Below, one piece after another: positions 7,762 through 18,540 of a stretch of 64,000 bases of DNA. How positions within the stretch are numbered: position 1 is the first letter of the stretch; the number at the start of each line of letters is the position of its first letter. The DNA is from JACTMZ01 sp044359955. Its GTDB lineage: Bacteria; Verrucomicrobiota; Verrucomicrobiia; Chthoniobacterales; JACTMZ01. Under the pieces are notes generated by a model, which did not search any database, was not told the DNA's origin, and was given only the letters and a program-made list of their open reading frames with translations. Where the stretch lies: NCBI GenBank assembly GCA_044359955.1, contig JBIKLF010000003.1:124001-188000 (forward strand), in the 5' to 3' direction. A program made the translations under genes and the position numbers.

Positions 7762-10143
7762 ATGTTTCGAGGTTCCATGAGTTTCGCGCGGTTAATCATT
7801 CTTCTCGTCGTCGTGGCGGCGGGAGGAACCAGCCGGACCTCGGCGCAGGACGATCCGGCGCGCGAGTATTTTTCGGCCTATCAAGAGTTCCAACGCGCCG
7901 AGCGATTGGAGCGCGAGGGCCGCACCGATGACGCCATTGCCAAGTTCCGTTTCGTGGCCACGCAACTCAGCCAGCTCAAGTCACAGTCGCCGGACTGGCA
8001 GCCGATGGTCATCGACTTCCGGTTGGGCAAAACCAAAGAGGCGATCGTCCGTCTCGAGGGATCACTCGAGTCGCCAACCTTGGGACCGCCGCCGGATCTT
8101 CCGATGGTCGATGGTTCGGAGGATATCCTTCCGCCCTTGCAATCACCGCGCCGCGAAGGCGGGGGTGCTCCGCCGACCATTTCCATTTCACCCGGACAGG
8201 AGGAAGATTTCGCGACGGATCCCGCAGGGCCGTCGGAGCCGGCCGCCGTGTCTGGCTCGGGCGACGAATCGGCGCGCCTGCGCGAGCAACTGCGCGCCGA
8301 ACAAAGACGCGCGGAGGAACTCGAGCGGAATTTGCAGCAGGGTGAAGCAGACCTTTCCGCGGCGAGCATGGAATTGGAAAAGACCAAGGTGCTTGTCGTG
8401 GACCTCACCACCAAGATGCGACAAATCGAGGAGTCGGGCGTTGCCTCGGCTGATGTTTCCGCGTCAGCCAAGGAGGAAATCGACAAACTCACCGCGGCGG
8501 CGCGGGAGTTGGAGAGTGCCGTTGCCGCGGCCAACCTCGAGAAAGAAGAGCTGAGCGGACGCATCGCCGAGAGCGCCAAGCAGGTCGAGGAACTCGGCGC
8601 GCGGGCCGAGGCCGCTGAGGCGCGGACCAAGGAATTGGAGGGCGAGCGCGAGGCTCTGACCGCTTCCCGCGACCAAGCGGTCAAGGAGGCCGGGGAGGCA
8701 AAAGCGGAAGCGCAGACCCTCACCGCTCGCGTGACCGAACTGGAAGAAGAGCGCACGCAACTCGTCGCGGCGCGCGATGAGGCCCAGCAAGAGGCGGCGG
8801 AAGCGAAAACGGCCCTGGAAAAATCGGCCGATCTCATAGAGTCCAACCGTGACCTTGAGGCGAAGCTGGCCGAAGCGGCGACGCAGATGGATGGCATGGC
8901 GACGGACGCCAAAGAAAAAGAGCAGGTCATTGCCGGCCTACAATCCAGCCTCGACACGGTGCGGGCGGAGCTGGTCGAGGCGCAAAACAAGCTGCGCGAT
9001 GACCGGCAGCGCTTTGACCAGTTGCAGCTGGTCAACGACCAGTTGCTCAAGGAATACGACGAGGTCACCGGAGCGTTGGCCGCGGTGCAACTCGGCGACG
9101 TCACGGCCGCCGAGGCGAAGCTGATCCAGCAGGAGAACGAAGTTTTACGGGGCATCATCATGCGGCAGATCAAGGAGCAAGCGCGCCGCGAACAGGCCTA
9201 CCGTCTCGCGCAGGAGGAAATGGACCGTTTGGAAATCAAGTCCGACACGCTCAGTGACAAAATTATCCAGCTGGCCAAGCCGACCCTCGACTTGACCCCA
9301 GCCGAACAGGAAATGCTCAAGCGTCCCGTGGTCACCGTGTTGGCGGCCAGCGCCGACACGCTCACCGCGCAGGTGGAATTGCTCAAGCCGAAAGTCGACG
9401 ATGTTGCGGCCACGACAGGCGAGGCTGCGTTCGCCAACCCGCCGCCGGGCGAGGAAGCGGTCGTGACCGTCACGGAAGCAACGGTCGAGACGGCGGCGGT
9501 CGGGGCGGATGCGGTGCCGGCCACCGAGTCCACAGAAACGGCCGCCCCCGCAACTTCCATGGGCACCGAAATGACGCCCGAGGTTCTGGCCCTGATTGCC
9601 GAGGCGCGCAGCCAATTCGTGCGCGGAAATTTTGCTGCCGCGGAGAAGCTCTACCAGCAATTCGTCGAACTGCAGCCCAATAGTACGGTGGCGCTGGCCA
9701 ACCTCGGTGTGGCGCAGTTCCGTCAGGGCAAACTTACCGCAGCGCAGTTGGCCCTTGAAAAAGCGATCGCGGCGGACCCCGAGGACGCTTTCAGTCTGAC
9801 CACCCTCGGCGCGGTCATGATCGAGCAAAACCGGATCGAAGATTCCATCGGGTATCTCGAGCGCGCGAGCGCCGTGGCTCCCGATGACCCGATCACCCTC
9901 AATTATCTCGGGGTTGCTTCCAGCCAACTCGGTCAATTCGGCAAGGCCGAGCAGTCCCTGCGCCGCGCCATCACGGTGAATCCCGACTACGCCGAGGCGC
10001 ACTTTAACCTGGCCGTGATTTATGCCACGGCGAAACCGCCTTCGATCGCGCTGGCCAAGCGGCACTACGAAAAAGCCCTCGAGTTGGGGGCCGGGCCGGA
10101 TACGCGGCTCGCGACGATGTTGCAGGGCGAGCCGGGTAGTTGA
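7762..10143 (+). CDS. Secreted coiled-coil and TPR repeat protein
   Basis: 793 residues from the ATG at 7762 (an alternative ATG is at 7777). The frame extends upstream to 7555, but that would overlap the divergent HNH gene and lacks a signal peptide. Residues 1-29 form a signal sequence (LIILLVVVAAGG, cleavage near TSAQ). Residues about 165-490 are a long Glu/Ala/Lys coiled coil. After an Ala/Thr/Val-rich linker, residues about 600-790 hold four to five TPR units (FAAAEKLYQQFVELQPNSTV, NPDYAEAHFNLAVIYATA). It is probably a periplasmic or envelope scaffold. The partner is unknown. Confidence 0.88.
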   Translation: MFRGSMSFARLIILLVVVAAGGTSRTSAQDDPAREYFSAYQEFQRAERLEREGRTDDAIAKFRFVATQLSQLKSQSPDWQPMVIDFRLGKTKEAIVRLEGSLESPTLGPPPDLPMVDGSEDILPPLQSPRREGGGAPPTISISPGQEEDFATDPAGPSEPAAVSGSGDESARLREQLRAEQRRAEELERNLQQGEADLSAASMELEKTKVLVVDLTTKMRQIEESGVASADVSASAKEEIDKLTAAARELESAVAAANLEKEELSGRIAESAKQVEELGARAEAAEARTKELEGEREALTASRDQAVKEAGEAKAEAQTLTARVTELEEERTQLVAARDEAQQEAAEAKTALEKSADLIESNRDLEAKLAEAATQMDGMATDAKEKEQVIAGLQSSLDTVRAELVEAQNKLRDDRQRFDQLQLVNDQLLKEYDEVTGALAAVQLGDVTAAEAKLIQQENEVLRGIIMRQIKEQARREQAYRLAQEEMDRLEIKSDTLSDKIIQLAKPTLDLTPAEQEMLKRPVVTVLAASADTLTAQVELLKPKVDDVAATTGEAAFANPPPGEEAVVTVTEATVETAAVGADAVPATESTETAAPATSMGTEMTPEVLALIAEARSQFVRGNFAAAEKLYQQFVELQPNSTVALANLGVAQFRQGKLTAAQLALEKAIAADPEDAFSLTTLGAVMIEQNRIEDSIGYLERASAVAPDDPITLNYLGVASSQLGQFGKAEQSLRRAITVNPDYAEAHFNLAVIYATAKPPSIALAKRHYEKALELGAGPDTRLATMLQGEPGS

Positions 10144-10251
10144 TCGTCTCGGGCGAGGGCGCCTCCGCGACAATGTCGTCTGGAGGGGTGGCGGCGGTGT
10201 CCCGTCGCATCCTTTTCTCCGCTGGTAGCAGAGACGCTCGCCAAACAGTTA
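10144..10251. other. Intergenic spacer without recognisable gene
   Basis: Between the TPR gene and the palindromic repeat I see only short GC-rich inverted segments and no convincing ORF or promoter. Confidence 0.4.
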
Positions 10252-10440
10252 ACCCAAGGGGTCCATCGCCTTGGGATTTTGTCCTTCGGCTCCCGGGTAG
10301 GGTCGGACCTTTGCCTAGGGGCCATCTTCACTGCGTTCCGGTTGGGCCGACCGCGAACCTTCTCTGGGATTCGACGCGGCCGGTCCGGAGGCCCAGCCCT
10401 ACCGCTCGATCCATAGCCGAAAAGCCAAAGGACGTTGGGA
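10252..10440. repeat. Palindromic element family A, copy 1 (block on left arm)
   Basis: About 190 bp with outer arms GGTAGGGTCGGACC (10298-10311 region) and GGCCCAGCCCTACC. The inner arms GGGCCGACC and GGCCGGTCC flank the loop GCGAACCTTCTCTGGGATTC. The same core recurs at 33871-34012 and 61705-61894. In this copy a 35-nt block (10310-10344) sits in the left arm; in the other two copies its exact reverse complement sits in the right arm. The right border reads GGACGTTGGG. No protein is plausibly encoded. Confidence 0.85.
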
Positions 10441-10516
10441 TGAGTCAACTCCCGCCCAGGTGCGCCTCGGTGGCAGCGCCGGAAAAGGCAGAATGTTTTG
10501 CCTCGTTGCGGCTGAG

Positions 10517-10548
10517 ATGGGGCCGAAAACGTGTGCCGCCCCATTTTT
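10517..10548 (+). terminator. Possible rho-independent terminator
   Basis: ATGGGGC (10517-10523) pairs with GCCCCAT (10538-10544) across a 14-base loop and runs into TTTTT. The stem is short and the loop long. It is far from the TPR stop, so it may terminate transcription from the repeat region or be fortuitous. Confidence 0.35.
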
Positions 10549-10645
10549 CCTTGCGGCAACACGCGCTTGGCACGACGGGATGGATAGGATCATCGTTGGC
10601 CAAGAGTCGTGGCCTCGACAAAGCCCCCGGCCGGCCCCGGCTTGC

Positions 10646-10975
10646 TCAGAGATTGGCGGAGAGAAAGCCGTTGTTGTAGGGCCAACCGGCGGTGGTCAGG
10701 GTTTCGTAGTCCTCGGGGCTGAGGAGTTCGACCAGATCGAGGGTGGTGAGGTCGGCGGATTGGGCCGAAGGGGAGGGTTCGGACCGGGGCAGCACGGCGA
10801 GCAGAACCAAGCCGGCAACGGCGGCGGGGGCGAACCAGCGGAAAGCGGTCGATGCCCAGTTGCGGTGACGGCTGTCCCGGGAGTCGATTAGCCGGGTGAC
10901 TTTGGCGGCAAAGAATGGCGGGGCGGCCGGGCGCGGGCTGCGGCCGAGGAGATCCCAGAGTTTATGGTCGTCCAT
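10646..10975 (-). CDS. Small single-pass membrane protein downstream of rpoD
   Basis: 109 residues from the ATG at 10975; an in-frame start at 11044 would overlap rpoD. The N-terminal 45 residues are cytoplasmic and basic (MDDHKLWDLLGRSPRPAAPP). One membrane span lies at about 47-66 (FAPAAVAGLVLLAVL). The C-terminal tail is probably periplasmic and acidic-hydrophobic (LVELLSPEDYETLTTAGWPY). The topology resembles anti-sigma-type proteins, and the position right after a sigma factor gene is suggestive, but there is no zinc-binding anti-sigma motif. I do not recognise the family. Confidence 0.6.
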   Translation of the reverse strand: MDDHKLWDLLGRSPRPAAPPFFAAKVTRLIDSRDSRHRNWASTAFRWFAPAAVAGLVLLAVLPRSEPSPSAQSADLTTLDLVELLSPEDYETLTTAGWPYNNGFLSANL

Positions 10976-11040
10976 GCACGGTTGAACCCCGCCGGTGCCC
11001 CAAGGTTGCGGTCTGCCGGGTCCCGGCGGGACCCGTCTGA

Positions 11041-13011
<1,971 letters not shown>

Positions 13012-13078
13012 AGAACAGTTCGTCGGTCGGGGCGTCGCGCCGGAGGAAGACCGGCGGCGAACCCTTTGCAGGATGATG

Positions 13079-14860
13079 TCAGTGCGACCCGCTAAGCTGA
13101 CTCATCCGCTGCATGATGTCAACCACCTCGGCCTGCAAAGTGGCGACTTCGCCGGGGGGGAGGCCGGATTGGCGGAGCCGGGCGGTGAGGGCGGCGCGGC
13201 GCGCTTCAAGTTGCTGCCGGTGCAGCGTGCGGAGGGTATCGCGGGCGATGGCGCCGGGGTCCGTGGCCGGGCGTCCCATGAGGAGCGCGGCGAGCACGGA
13301 CTGGGCTTCGGTGGACTGGGCGGCCAAGAACGCCTGGGCCGCTGCGGCGTTGGCCGGGTCAAAGGTGGCCGCCAGGCATTTTTGGAGGAGACCCGCGCCG
13401 GGGCGGTCGGAAAGAATCCGGGTATCTTGAGCCGCCAACCACTGGCGTGTTTCGAGGCTGCCGAGGGCGGCATGAATGAGCAGGCGGATCGTATTGTCCG
13501 GTTCCCCTTCCGGGCGGGTGTCTTCGTTCTCAGCGGCGAACTCCTCTTCGTGGGCCACCGAGGCTTGGGCGGGCACCGCGGCAAGAAAGGCCTGGGGCGA
13601 GACGGCGAGGCGCGGTCCGAGTCGCGAGGCGAGAGATTCGCGGGCGACGGCGTCGGGCAGATGGGCGGCGAAGCCGGCCAGTTTTCTGATCAGTGCGGCC
13701 TTGGCCGGAGGGTTGTCGAGTTTGCCGCCGGAGGAAGCTTCGTCGAGGGCGAATTCGAAATAGTCGGGGGCGCGTTCGATGAGGGCGCGGAAGGCGTCGG
13801 ATCCGTTTTTGCGGATGATCGAGTCGGGATCCTCGCCGGCCGGCAAGGGGGCGACGCGGACGCCGAAGCCGGCGGCGAGGAGAATGGGCAAGGAGCGCTC
13901 GACCGCGGTGCGGCCGGCGCGGTCCGAGTCGAAGCAGAGGACGGCGGTGTCGGTGTAGCGTTTGAGCAGGCGGGCTTGGGCGGGGGTGAACGCCGTGCCC
14001 TGCGGGGCGACGACATTTTCCAGACCGCTCTCGAAGACGCGGATGAGGTCGAGTTGCCCCTCGCAGACAATGGCCAGGCCCGCGTCGGCCAGCGGACGGC
14101 GCGCTTTATCGAGGCCGAAGAGAGCGCGGCCTTTGCTGAAGAGGGGGGTCTCGGGCGAGTTGACGTATTTGGCGGGATCCTCGGAGGGCGGCAGGACGCG
14201 TCCGCTGAAGGCAATGACTTCGCCGTAGTCGTTGCGGATGGGAAACATGAGGCGCTGGCGGAAACGGTCGGCCAGCGGTTTGTCCTCGCCGCCGTGGAAG
14301 AGTCCGCTGGCCCGCAACTCGTGGTCTTTGAAGCCGGCGGCGCGCGCGTGTTTGAGCAGGGCGTCGCGGCTGTCGGGCGCGTAGCCGATTTGCCAATTTT
14401 TCGCGATGGGGGAGCTGATCTCGCGGGATTTGAGGTAATCGCGGGCGGCGGCGCCGGCGGGAGCACGGAGGAGGTTGGCGTGGAACCAGTCGGCGGCGGC
14501 TTTGTGCAGCGCGAGGAGTCGTTGGCGCAATTCGCGGCGTTGGTCGTCACCGGGGGCGGATTCGTCCTCGAGAATGGTGATACCGGCTTTCTGCGCGAGG
14601 CGGCGGACCGCGGTGGCGAAGTCGACGCGCTCGTATTCCATGACGAACTTGAAGACGCTGCCCCCGGCGCCGCAGCCGAAGCAGTAATAGGCCTGCTTTT
14701 GCGGGCTGATGTTGAAGGACGGGGATTTCTCGCGGTGGAAGGGGCAGAGGGCGCGCCAACCCGAGCCGGCGCGTTTGAGCGGAAAGTAGCCGCCGATGAT
14801 TTCGACGATGTCGCTGGCGGCGGCGACGCGCTCGATACTTTCCTCGGCGATGCGGGGCAT
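13079..14860 (-). CDS. dnaG: DNA primase DnaG
   Basis: 593 residues from the ATG at 14860 (MPRIAEESIERV); the longer frame to 15172 runs into the divergent nfeD-like gene and is not primase-like. The zinc-binding CHC2 domain has Cys39, His42, Cys60 and Cys63 (CPFHREKSPSF, YYCFGCGAGGS). The TOPRIM domain shows IVCEGQLDLI and LCFDSDRAGRTA, which supply the metal-binding acidic residues. The C-terminal part (about 400-593) is the helicase-binding region, ending in a short helix. It synthesises RNA primers at the replication fork. It is upstream of rpoD on the same strand. Confidence 0.97.
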   Translation of the reverse strand: MPRIAEESIERVAAASDIVEIIGGYFPLKRAGSGWRALCPFHREKSPSFNISPQKQAYYCFGCGAGGSVFKFVMEYERVDFATAVRRLAQKAGITILEDESAPGDDQRRELRQRLLALHKAAADWFHANLLRAPAGAAARDYLKSREISSPIAKNWQIGYAPDSRDALLKHARAAGFKDHELRASGLFHGGEDKPLADRFRQRLMFPIRNDYGEVIAFSGRVLPPSEDPAKYVNSPETPLFSKGRALFGLDKARRPLADAGLAIVCEGQLDLIRVFESGLENVVAPQGTAFTPAQARLLKRYTDTAVLCFDSDRAGRTAVERSLPILLAAGFGVRVAPLPAGEDPDSIIRKNGSDAFRALIERAPDYFEFALDEASSGGKLDNPPAKAALIRKLAGFAAHLPDAVARESLASRLGPRLAVSPQAFLAAVPAQASVAHEEEFAAENEDTRPEGEPDNTIRLLIHAALGSLETRQWLAAQDTRILSDRPGAGLLQKCLAATFDPANAAAAQAFLAAQSTEAQSVLAALLMGRPATDPGAIARDTLRTLHRQQLEARRAALTARLRQSGLPPGEVATLQAEVVDIMQRMSQLSGSH

Positions 14861-14951
14861 GGGGTGGATCTTAGCGGATGGGGCAAACCGGTGCGCGCGA
14901 ATTCGCCCGATTGGGCTTGAGGGTGGCCCCGGTGCGGTGATGATCGGGGTT

Positions 14952-16391
14952 ATGAAATTCCTTTTGCTTTTGTTCGTCCTGCTCGGTGCCCCGTCCGTGT
15001 GGGCGCAAGTCGCGGTGTCGGAGAAAGCGGCAACCGAGCCGCTGCCGGAGGTGCTGAAACTCGACGGTGAGGTGCCCGAGGGCGCGGTGGTGGTCATTCC
15101 GCTCAAGGGCGAGGTTTCGAAAGCGCAATTCTTCTTCCTGCGGCGCGTGATCAAGATGGGCGAGGCGGCCAATGCTTCGGCCTACATTCTCGAGATGGAT
15201 ACGCCGGGCGGGGAGTTGGGTGCGGCGGTGGAAATTTTGCAGGCGCTCATGAAGGTGAAGGCCCCGACGTACACTTACGTCGATCCCAATGCCGGTTCGG
15301 CGGGTGCCCTCATCGCGCTCGGGACGAAGCATATTTGGATGGCGCCGGTCAGTGCGATCGGCGCGGCGGCGCCGGTCATGGGCGGGGGGCAGGAAATCCC
15401 CGAGACGTTGAATGACAAGATCGTCTCCTATTATTCCGGCTACTTCCGCAGTGCGGCGGAGAACAGCGGCCACAACCCGGAACTCGCGGAGGCTTTCATC
15501 AACAAGGAAAAGGGCGTGAAGGTCCGCGGCAAAGTGATCACGGAAGACGGAGAACTGCTCACCTTGAGCGCGCAGGAAGCGGTGGAAAAAATCGGCGGCA
15601 AACCGCTTTTGGCCCAAGGCATCGCCGCCTCGGTGGCCGAACTGGCGCGCGATGCGGGGCTGAAGGGCCCGGTGGTCGAGGCCGAGCCGAGCGGTTTTGA
15701 ACGGGCGGCCCTGGTCATCACCATGCTGGCGCCATTGTTTCTGCTCGGCGGAATTGTCGGCACCTACATCGAATTCAAATCGCCCGGCTTCGGGGTGCCG
15801 GGCGCGTTGGCGGCAATTTGTTTCCTCCTCTTTTTTGCCGGTCATTATGTCGCCGGGCTGACCGGCATGGAGGTCGCGGCATTTTTTGTCCTCGGGGTGA
15901 TCCTTGTTTTGCTCGAGCTGATTTTTATTCCGGGGATCGTGGTGCTGGCCTTGGTCGGGACCTTGCTCATGTTCGGATCATTGCTGTGGGCGATGGTCGA
16001 TTACTACCCGACGGCGCCGGAATGGCCGTCCTTCGATGTGCTCCTTCTGCCCCTGGCCAACCTCGGGGTGGCGCTCGGATTGGCCGGGGTGGCGATCTTT
16101 TTCCTAGCGCAATTTTTTCCGAAAATACCGGTGTTGCGGCGTTTGGTTCTGACTGCGAGCCAACCGGGAGGCGGGTCCCTGACCATGGACGAACCCGGCG
16201 CGGCGCGCCTGGCGGTCGCCGCGGGGGACAAGGGAAAGGCTCTGTCGATGTTGCGACCGGTGGGACGGGCGGAGTTCGCTGGCGAGACGGTCGATGCGCG
16301 GGCCGAGGGGGATTTTCTGGCGGCAGGCACGGCGATCGTCGTGCTGCGCGTCGAGGGCAGCGAGGTGGTCGTCGAGCGCGCCCGCGCTTGA
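14952..16391 (+). CDS. NfeD-family membrane protein with ClpP-class protease domain
   Basis: 479 residues from the ATG at 14952 (MKFLLLLFVLLGAPSVWAQ, a signal peptide); an ATG at 14940 would add four residues. The N-terminal half is a ClpP/crotonase-fold serine protease (ILEMDTPGGELGAAVEI, then DPNAGSAGALIALG, with the likely nucleophilic Ser in AGSAGA). The C-terminal half has four to five membrane helices (LVITMLAPLFLLGGIVG and following) and ends in an OB-fold NfeD domain (GEVSK to VVVERARA). Long NfeD proteins cleave membrane proteins and often partner with stomatin/SPFH proteins. No SPFH gene is adjacent; the next gene is a TauE-type transporter. Confidence 0.9.
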   Translation: MKFLLLLFVLLGAPSVWAQVAVSEKAATEPLPEVLKLDGEVPEGAVVVIPLKGEVSKAQFFFLRRVIKMGEAANASAYILEMDTPGGELGAAVEILQALMKVKAPTYTYVDPNAGSAGALIALGTKHIWMAPVSAIGAAAPVMGGGQEIPETLNDKIVSYYSGYFRSAAENSGHNPELAEAFINKEKGVKVRGKVITEDGELLTLSAQEAVEKIGGKPLLAQGIAASVAELARDAGLKGPVVEAEPSGFERAALVITMLAPLFLLGGIVGTYIEFKSPGFGVPGALAAICFLLFFAGHYVAGLTGMEVAAFFVLGVILVLLELIFIPGIVVLALVGTLLMFGSLLWAMVDYYPTAPEWPSFDVLLLPLANLGVALGLAGVAIFFLAQFFPKIPVLRRLVLTASQPGGGSLTMDEPGAARLAVAAGDKGKALSMLRPVGRAEFAGETVDARAEGDFLAAGTAIVVLRVEGSEVVVERARA

Positions 16392-16394
16392 GTC

Positions 16395-17123
16395 GTGACG
16401 GATTTTACGTGGCTGGCGGCGGCGATTTTTGCGGTCGCGCTGCTTTATTCCTCGGTCGGGCACGCGGGGGCGTCCGGCTACATTGCCGTGCTGGCCTTGG
16501 CGGGAATGGCGCCAGCGGAGATTCGTCCGGTGGCGCTGACGCTCAATGTGCTGGTCGCGGTGATCGGCACGGTGCAATTCGCGCGGGCGGGGCACTTTTC
16601 GTGGTCGCTCTTCTGGCCGTTCGCGGTGTTGGCGGTGCCGGCGGCGTTTCTCGGCGGGTGGCTGCAGCTGCCGACGGAGGTTTTCCAAGTGCTGGTCGGT
16701 CTGGTGTTGTGGTTTTCCGCGGTTCGATTGGTGTGGCGCAAGGTTGAGCCCGGGGACGTCGTGCGGCCGCCGCGCGTCGTGGCGCTGGGATCCGGGGCGG
16801 GCATCGGGTTTCTCTCCGGCCTGACGGGCACGGGTGGCGGGATTTTTCTCACCCCGTTGCTGCTCTTTTGCCGGTGGGCGCACGTGCGTGAGGCGGCGGC
16901 GGTGTCGGCGCTGTTTATCTTGGTGAATTCCTCGGCCGGGTTGGCGGGGTATGTTTCCAGCGGGCGTCCATTTCCCGCTTTTGCCTGGTCACTGGCTGCG
17001 GTGGCTGCGATCGGCGGCTTGGTCGGATCGCGCCTGGGGAGTCGTCATCTGCCGGTGCGCGCGATTGCCTGGTGTCTCGCGATGGTGTTGTTGCTGGCGG
17101 GGGGGAAGTTGGTGCTGGGGTGA
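16395..17123 (+). CDS. TauE/SafE-family sulfite/anion exporter-like membrane protein
   Basis: 242 residues with a GTG start 4 bases after the nfeD-like stop. Seven to eight hydrophobic helices are visible. The paired conserved segments SVGHAGASGYIAVLAL (about 19-34) and GFLSGLTGTGGGIFLTPLLL (about 137-156) are typical of the duplicated TauE/SafE (DUF81) fold. Members export sulfite, sulfoacetate or other organic anions; the substrate here is unknown. It may be co-transcribed with the protease gene. Confidence 0.88.
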   Translation: MTDFTWLAAAIFAVALLYSSVGHAGASGYIAVLALAGMAPAEIRPVALTLNVLVAVIGTVQFARAGHFSWSLFWPFAVLAVPAAFLGGWLQLPTEVFQVLVGLVLWFSAVRLVWRKVEPGDVVRPPRVVALGSGAGIGFLSGLTGTGGGIFLTPLLLFCRWAHVREAAAVSALFILVNSSAGLAGYVSSGRPFPAFAWSLAAVAAIGGLVGSRLGSRHLPVRAIAWCLAMVLLLAGGKLVLG

Positions 17124-17129
17124 GTTGCT

Positions 17130-17327
17130 CTATCCGCCGGCGACCATGCGGATGATTTCCAGGCGGTCGCCGTCTCGGAGATTTGTTTTGGCCCACTCGG
17201 AGCGGAGAAGGGCGGTGCCGTTGTGTTCGACCAAAGCGGCAGCGAGGGGGAGGCCGAGTTCCGCGACCAGTGCTTCCACGTGCGCCGCGTTCACCGCGCG
17301 TTCTTGTCCGTTGAGGTGGAGCGTCAC
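17130..17327 (-). CDS. thiS: Sulfur-carrier protein ThiS
   Basis: 65 residues from the GTG at 17327, which overlaps the stop of thiH (GTGA). The ubiquitin-like beta-grasp fold ends in DRLEIIRMVAGG with the Gly-Gly C-terminus required for thiocarboxylation. It starts VTLHLNGQERAV, typical of ThiS. In the cell it donates sulfur to the thiazole ring of thiamine. The frame extends upstream to 17390, but translation from there would run through thiH. No thiF or thiG lies in the window. Confidence 0.9.
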   Translation of the reverse strand: MTLHLNGQERAVNAAHVEALVAELGLPLAAALVEHNGTALLRSEWAKTNLRDGDRLEIIRMVAGG

Positions 17328-18466
17328 GTGGCGAGGATGGCTTGGTCCCAATCTTTCCACACGGGGTCGAGGTCGAGATGACGCAGGCATGCGGCGACTT
17401 CGTGCGGGGTGCGTTGGTCGGAGGTGGAGAATTGTTCGGTGGCCAGGGCGTCGGCCGGAGTGTCGCAGGCCATGGCGCGTCCGCGCACCGTGAGGTGGAG
17501 GTGGTCGCGACCGAGTCCGGTGTAGCCGCCGGGTTCGGTGTGGCTGCCGGCGCTCATCATGGTCACACCGAGGGGTGCGACCGCGTCGCGCAGGGCGGCG
17601 GGTTCACGGGTGCTCAAGACGATGCCGGTGCGCGGGAAGTGGAGACGGAAAGCGCAGAGCAGTTGGACGAAGTCGCGGTCGTTGATCGGATGCGTGGGTT
17701 GGAATCCGCCGGCGGCGGGGCGCAGACGGGGAAAGCTGACCGTGAGGTGGGATTTCCAGCAGGTGCGCAGGAGGTGGTCGAGGTGGGCGGCGAGGGCGAT
17801 GGCCTCGTCGCGCCAATCCCACAATCCGAAAAGCACGCCGATGCCGATGCGGCGGAAGCCGGCGGCGTGTCCGCGCTCCGGGCAGGCCAGACGCCAATCG
17901 TAGTCCTTTTTCGGTCCGGCCACGTGCATCCGCGCGTAGGTCGGGCGGTGGTAGGTTTCTTGGTAGACGACGAGCCCCTCGGCCCCGGCGCCGACGAGCG
18001 GGAGGTAGTCGGGCGTCTCCATCGGCGCGACTTCGATCGAGAGGGACGGGATTTCCGGGGCCATGGTGCGGAGGATTTTTTCGAGGTAGCCGTTGGAGAC
18101 AAATTTGGGGTGTTCGCCCGCGACGAGAAGGATGTTGCGGAAGCCCTGGGCGGCGAGGTGGCGGGCTTCGGCCCGGACCTCTTCGGCCTCGAGCGTGACG
18201 CGAAGGATGGCATTTTCGCGCGAGAAACCGCAGTAGGAGCAGCTGTTGATGCACTCGTTGGATAGATAGAGCGGGGCAAACAGGCGGACCGCTTTGCCGA
18301 AGTGACGGCGCGTCATGGCGCGCGAGCGTCGCGCCATCTCTTCGAGCCGGTCGTCGTCGGCCGGGGCCAAGTCGCGGGCGAACGCGGCCACGGCCGGGGT
18401 CAGGGGCAGGCCGAGCGGGGCGAGGATCTCCGCGGGATCGGGCTGGCGGACAAGCGAGGCGTGCAT
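17324..18466 (-). CDS. thiH: 2-iminoacetate synthase ThiH (radical SAM)
   Basis: 380 residues. The radical SAM cluster motif CINSCSYC places ligands at Cys72, Cys76 and Cys79. The protein continues with GFSRENAILR and the C-terminal BATS-type region. ThiH cleaves tyrosine to dehydroglycine, the glycine-imine precursor of the thiamine thiazole in anaerobes and enterobacteria. The 4-base overlap with thiS strongly supports the thiamine role over other tyrosine-lyase relatives such as HydG or CofH. It is divergent from prs. Confidence 0.9.
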   Translation of the reverse strand: MHASLVRQPDPAEILAPLGLPLTPAVAAFARDLAPADDDRLEEMARRSRAMTRRHFGKAVRLFAPLYLSNECINSCSYCGFSRENAILRVTLEAEEVRAEARHLAAQGFRNILLVAGEHPKFVSNGYLEKILRTMAPEIPSLSIEVAPMETPDYLPLVGAGAEGLVVYQETYHRPTYARMHVAGPKKDYDWRLACPERGHAAGFRRIGIGVLFGLWDWRDEAIALAAHLDHLLRTCWKSHLTVSFPRLRPAAGGFQPTHPINDRDFVQLLCAFRLHFPRTGIVLSTREPAALRDAVAPLGVTMMSAGSHTEPGGYTGLGRDHLHLTVRGRAMACDTPADALATEQFSTSDQRTPHEVAACLRHLDLDPVWKDWDQAILAT

Positions 18467-18498
18467 CGGGAGGAGATAGTTTACCGGGTTGTCCTTTT

Positions 18499-18510
18499 TT
18501 GCAATTGCAA
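18499..18510. promoter_or_regulatory. Perfect 12-bp palindrome between thiH and prs
   Basis: TTGCAATTGCAA is a perfect dyad in the 74-base divergent spacer between thiH and prs, preceded by a run of six T. It is AT-rich against a GC-rich background and could be an operator or part of overlapping promoters. No protein binder can be named. Confidence 0.35.
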
Positions 18511-18540
18511 GACCCGCCTCCGGTCGGGGAAGCTGCGTTC

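Noticed and set aside
10140..10679. 179-residue frame in the gap before the membrane protein
   Set aside because: Spans the palindromic element and has no protein-like pattern; similar frames occur on the other strand.
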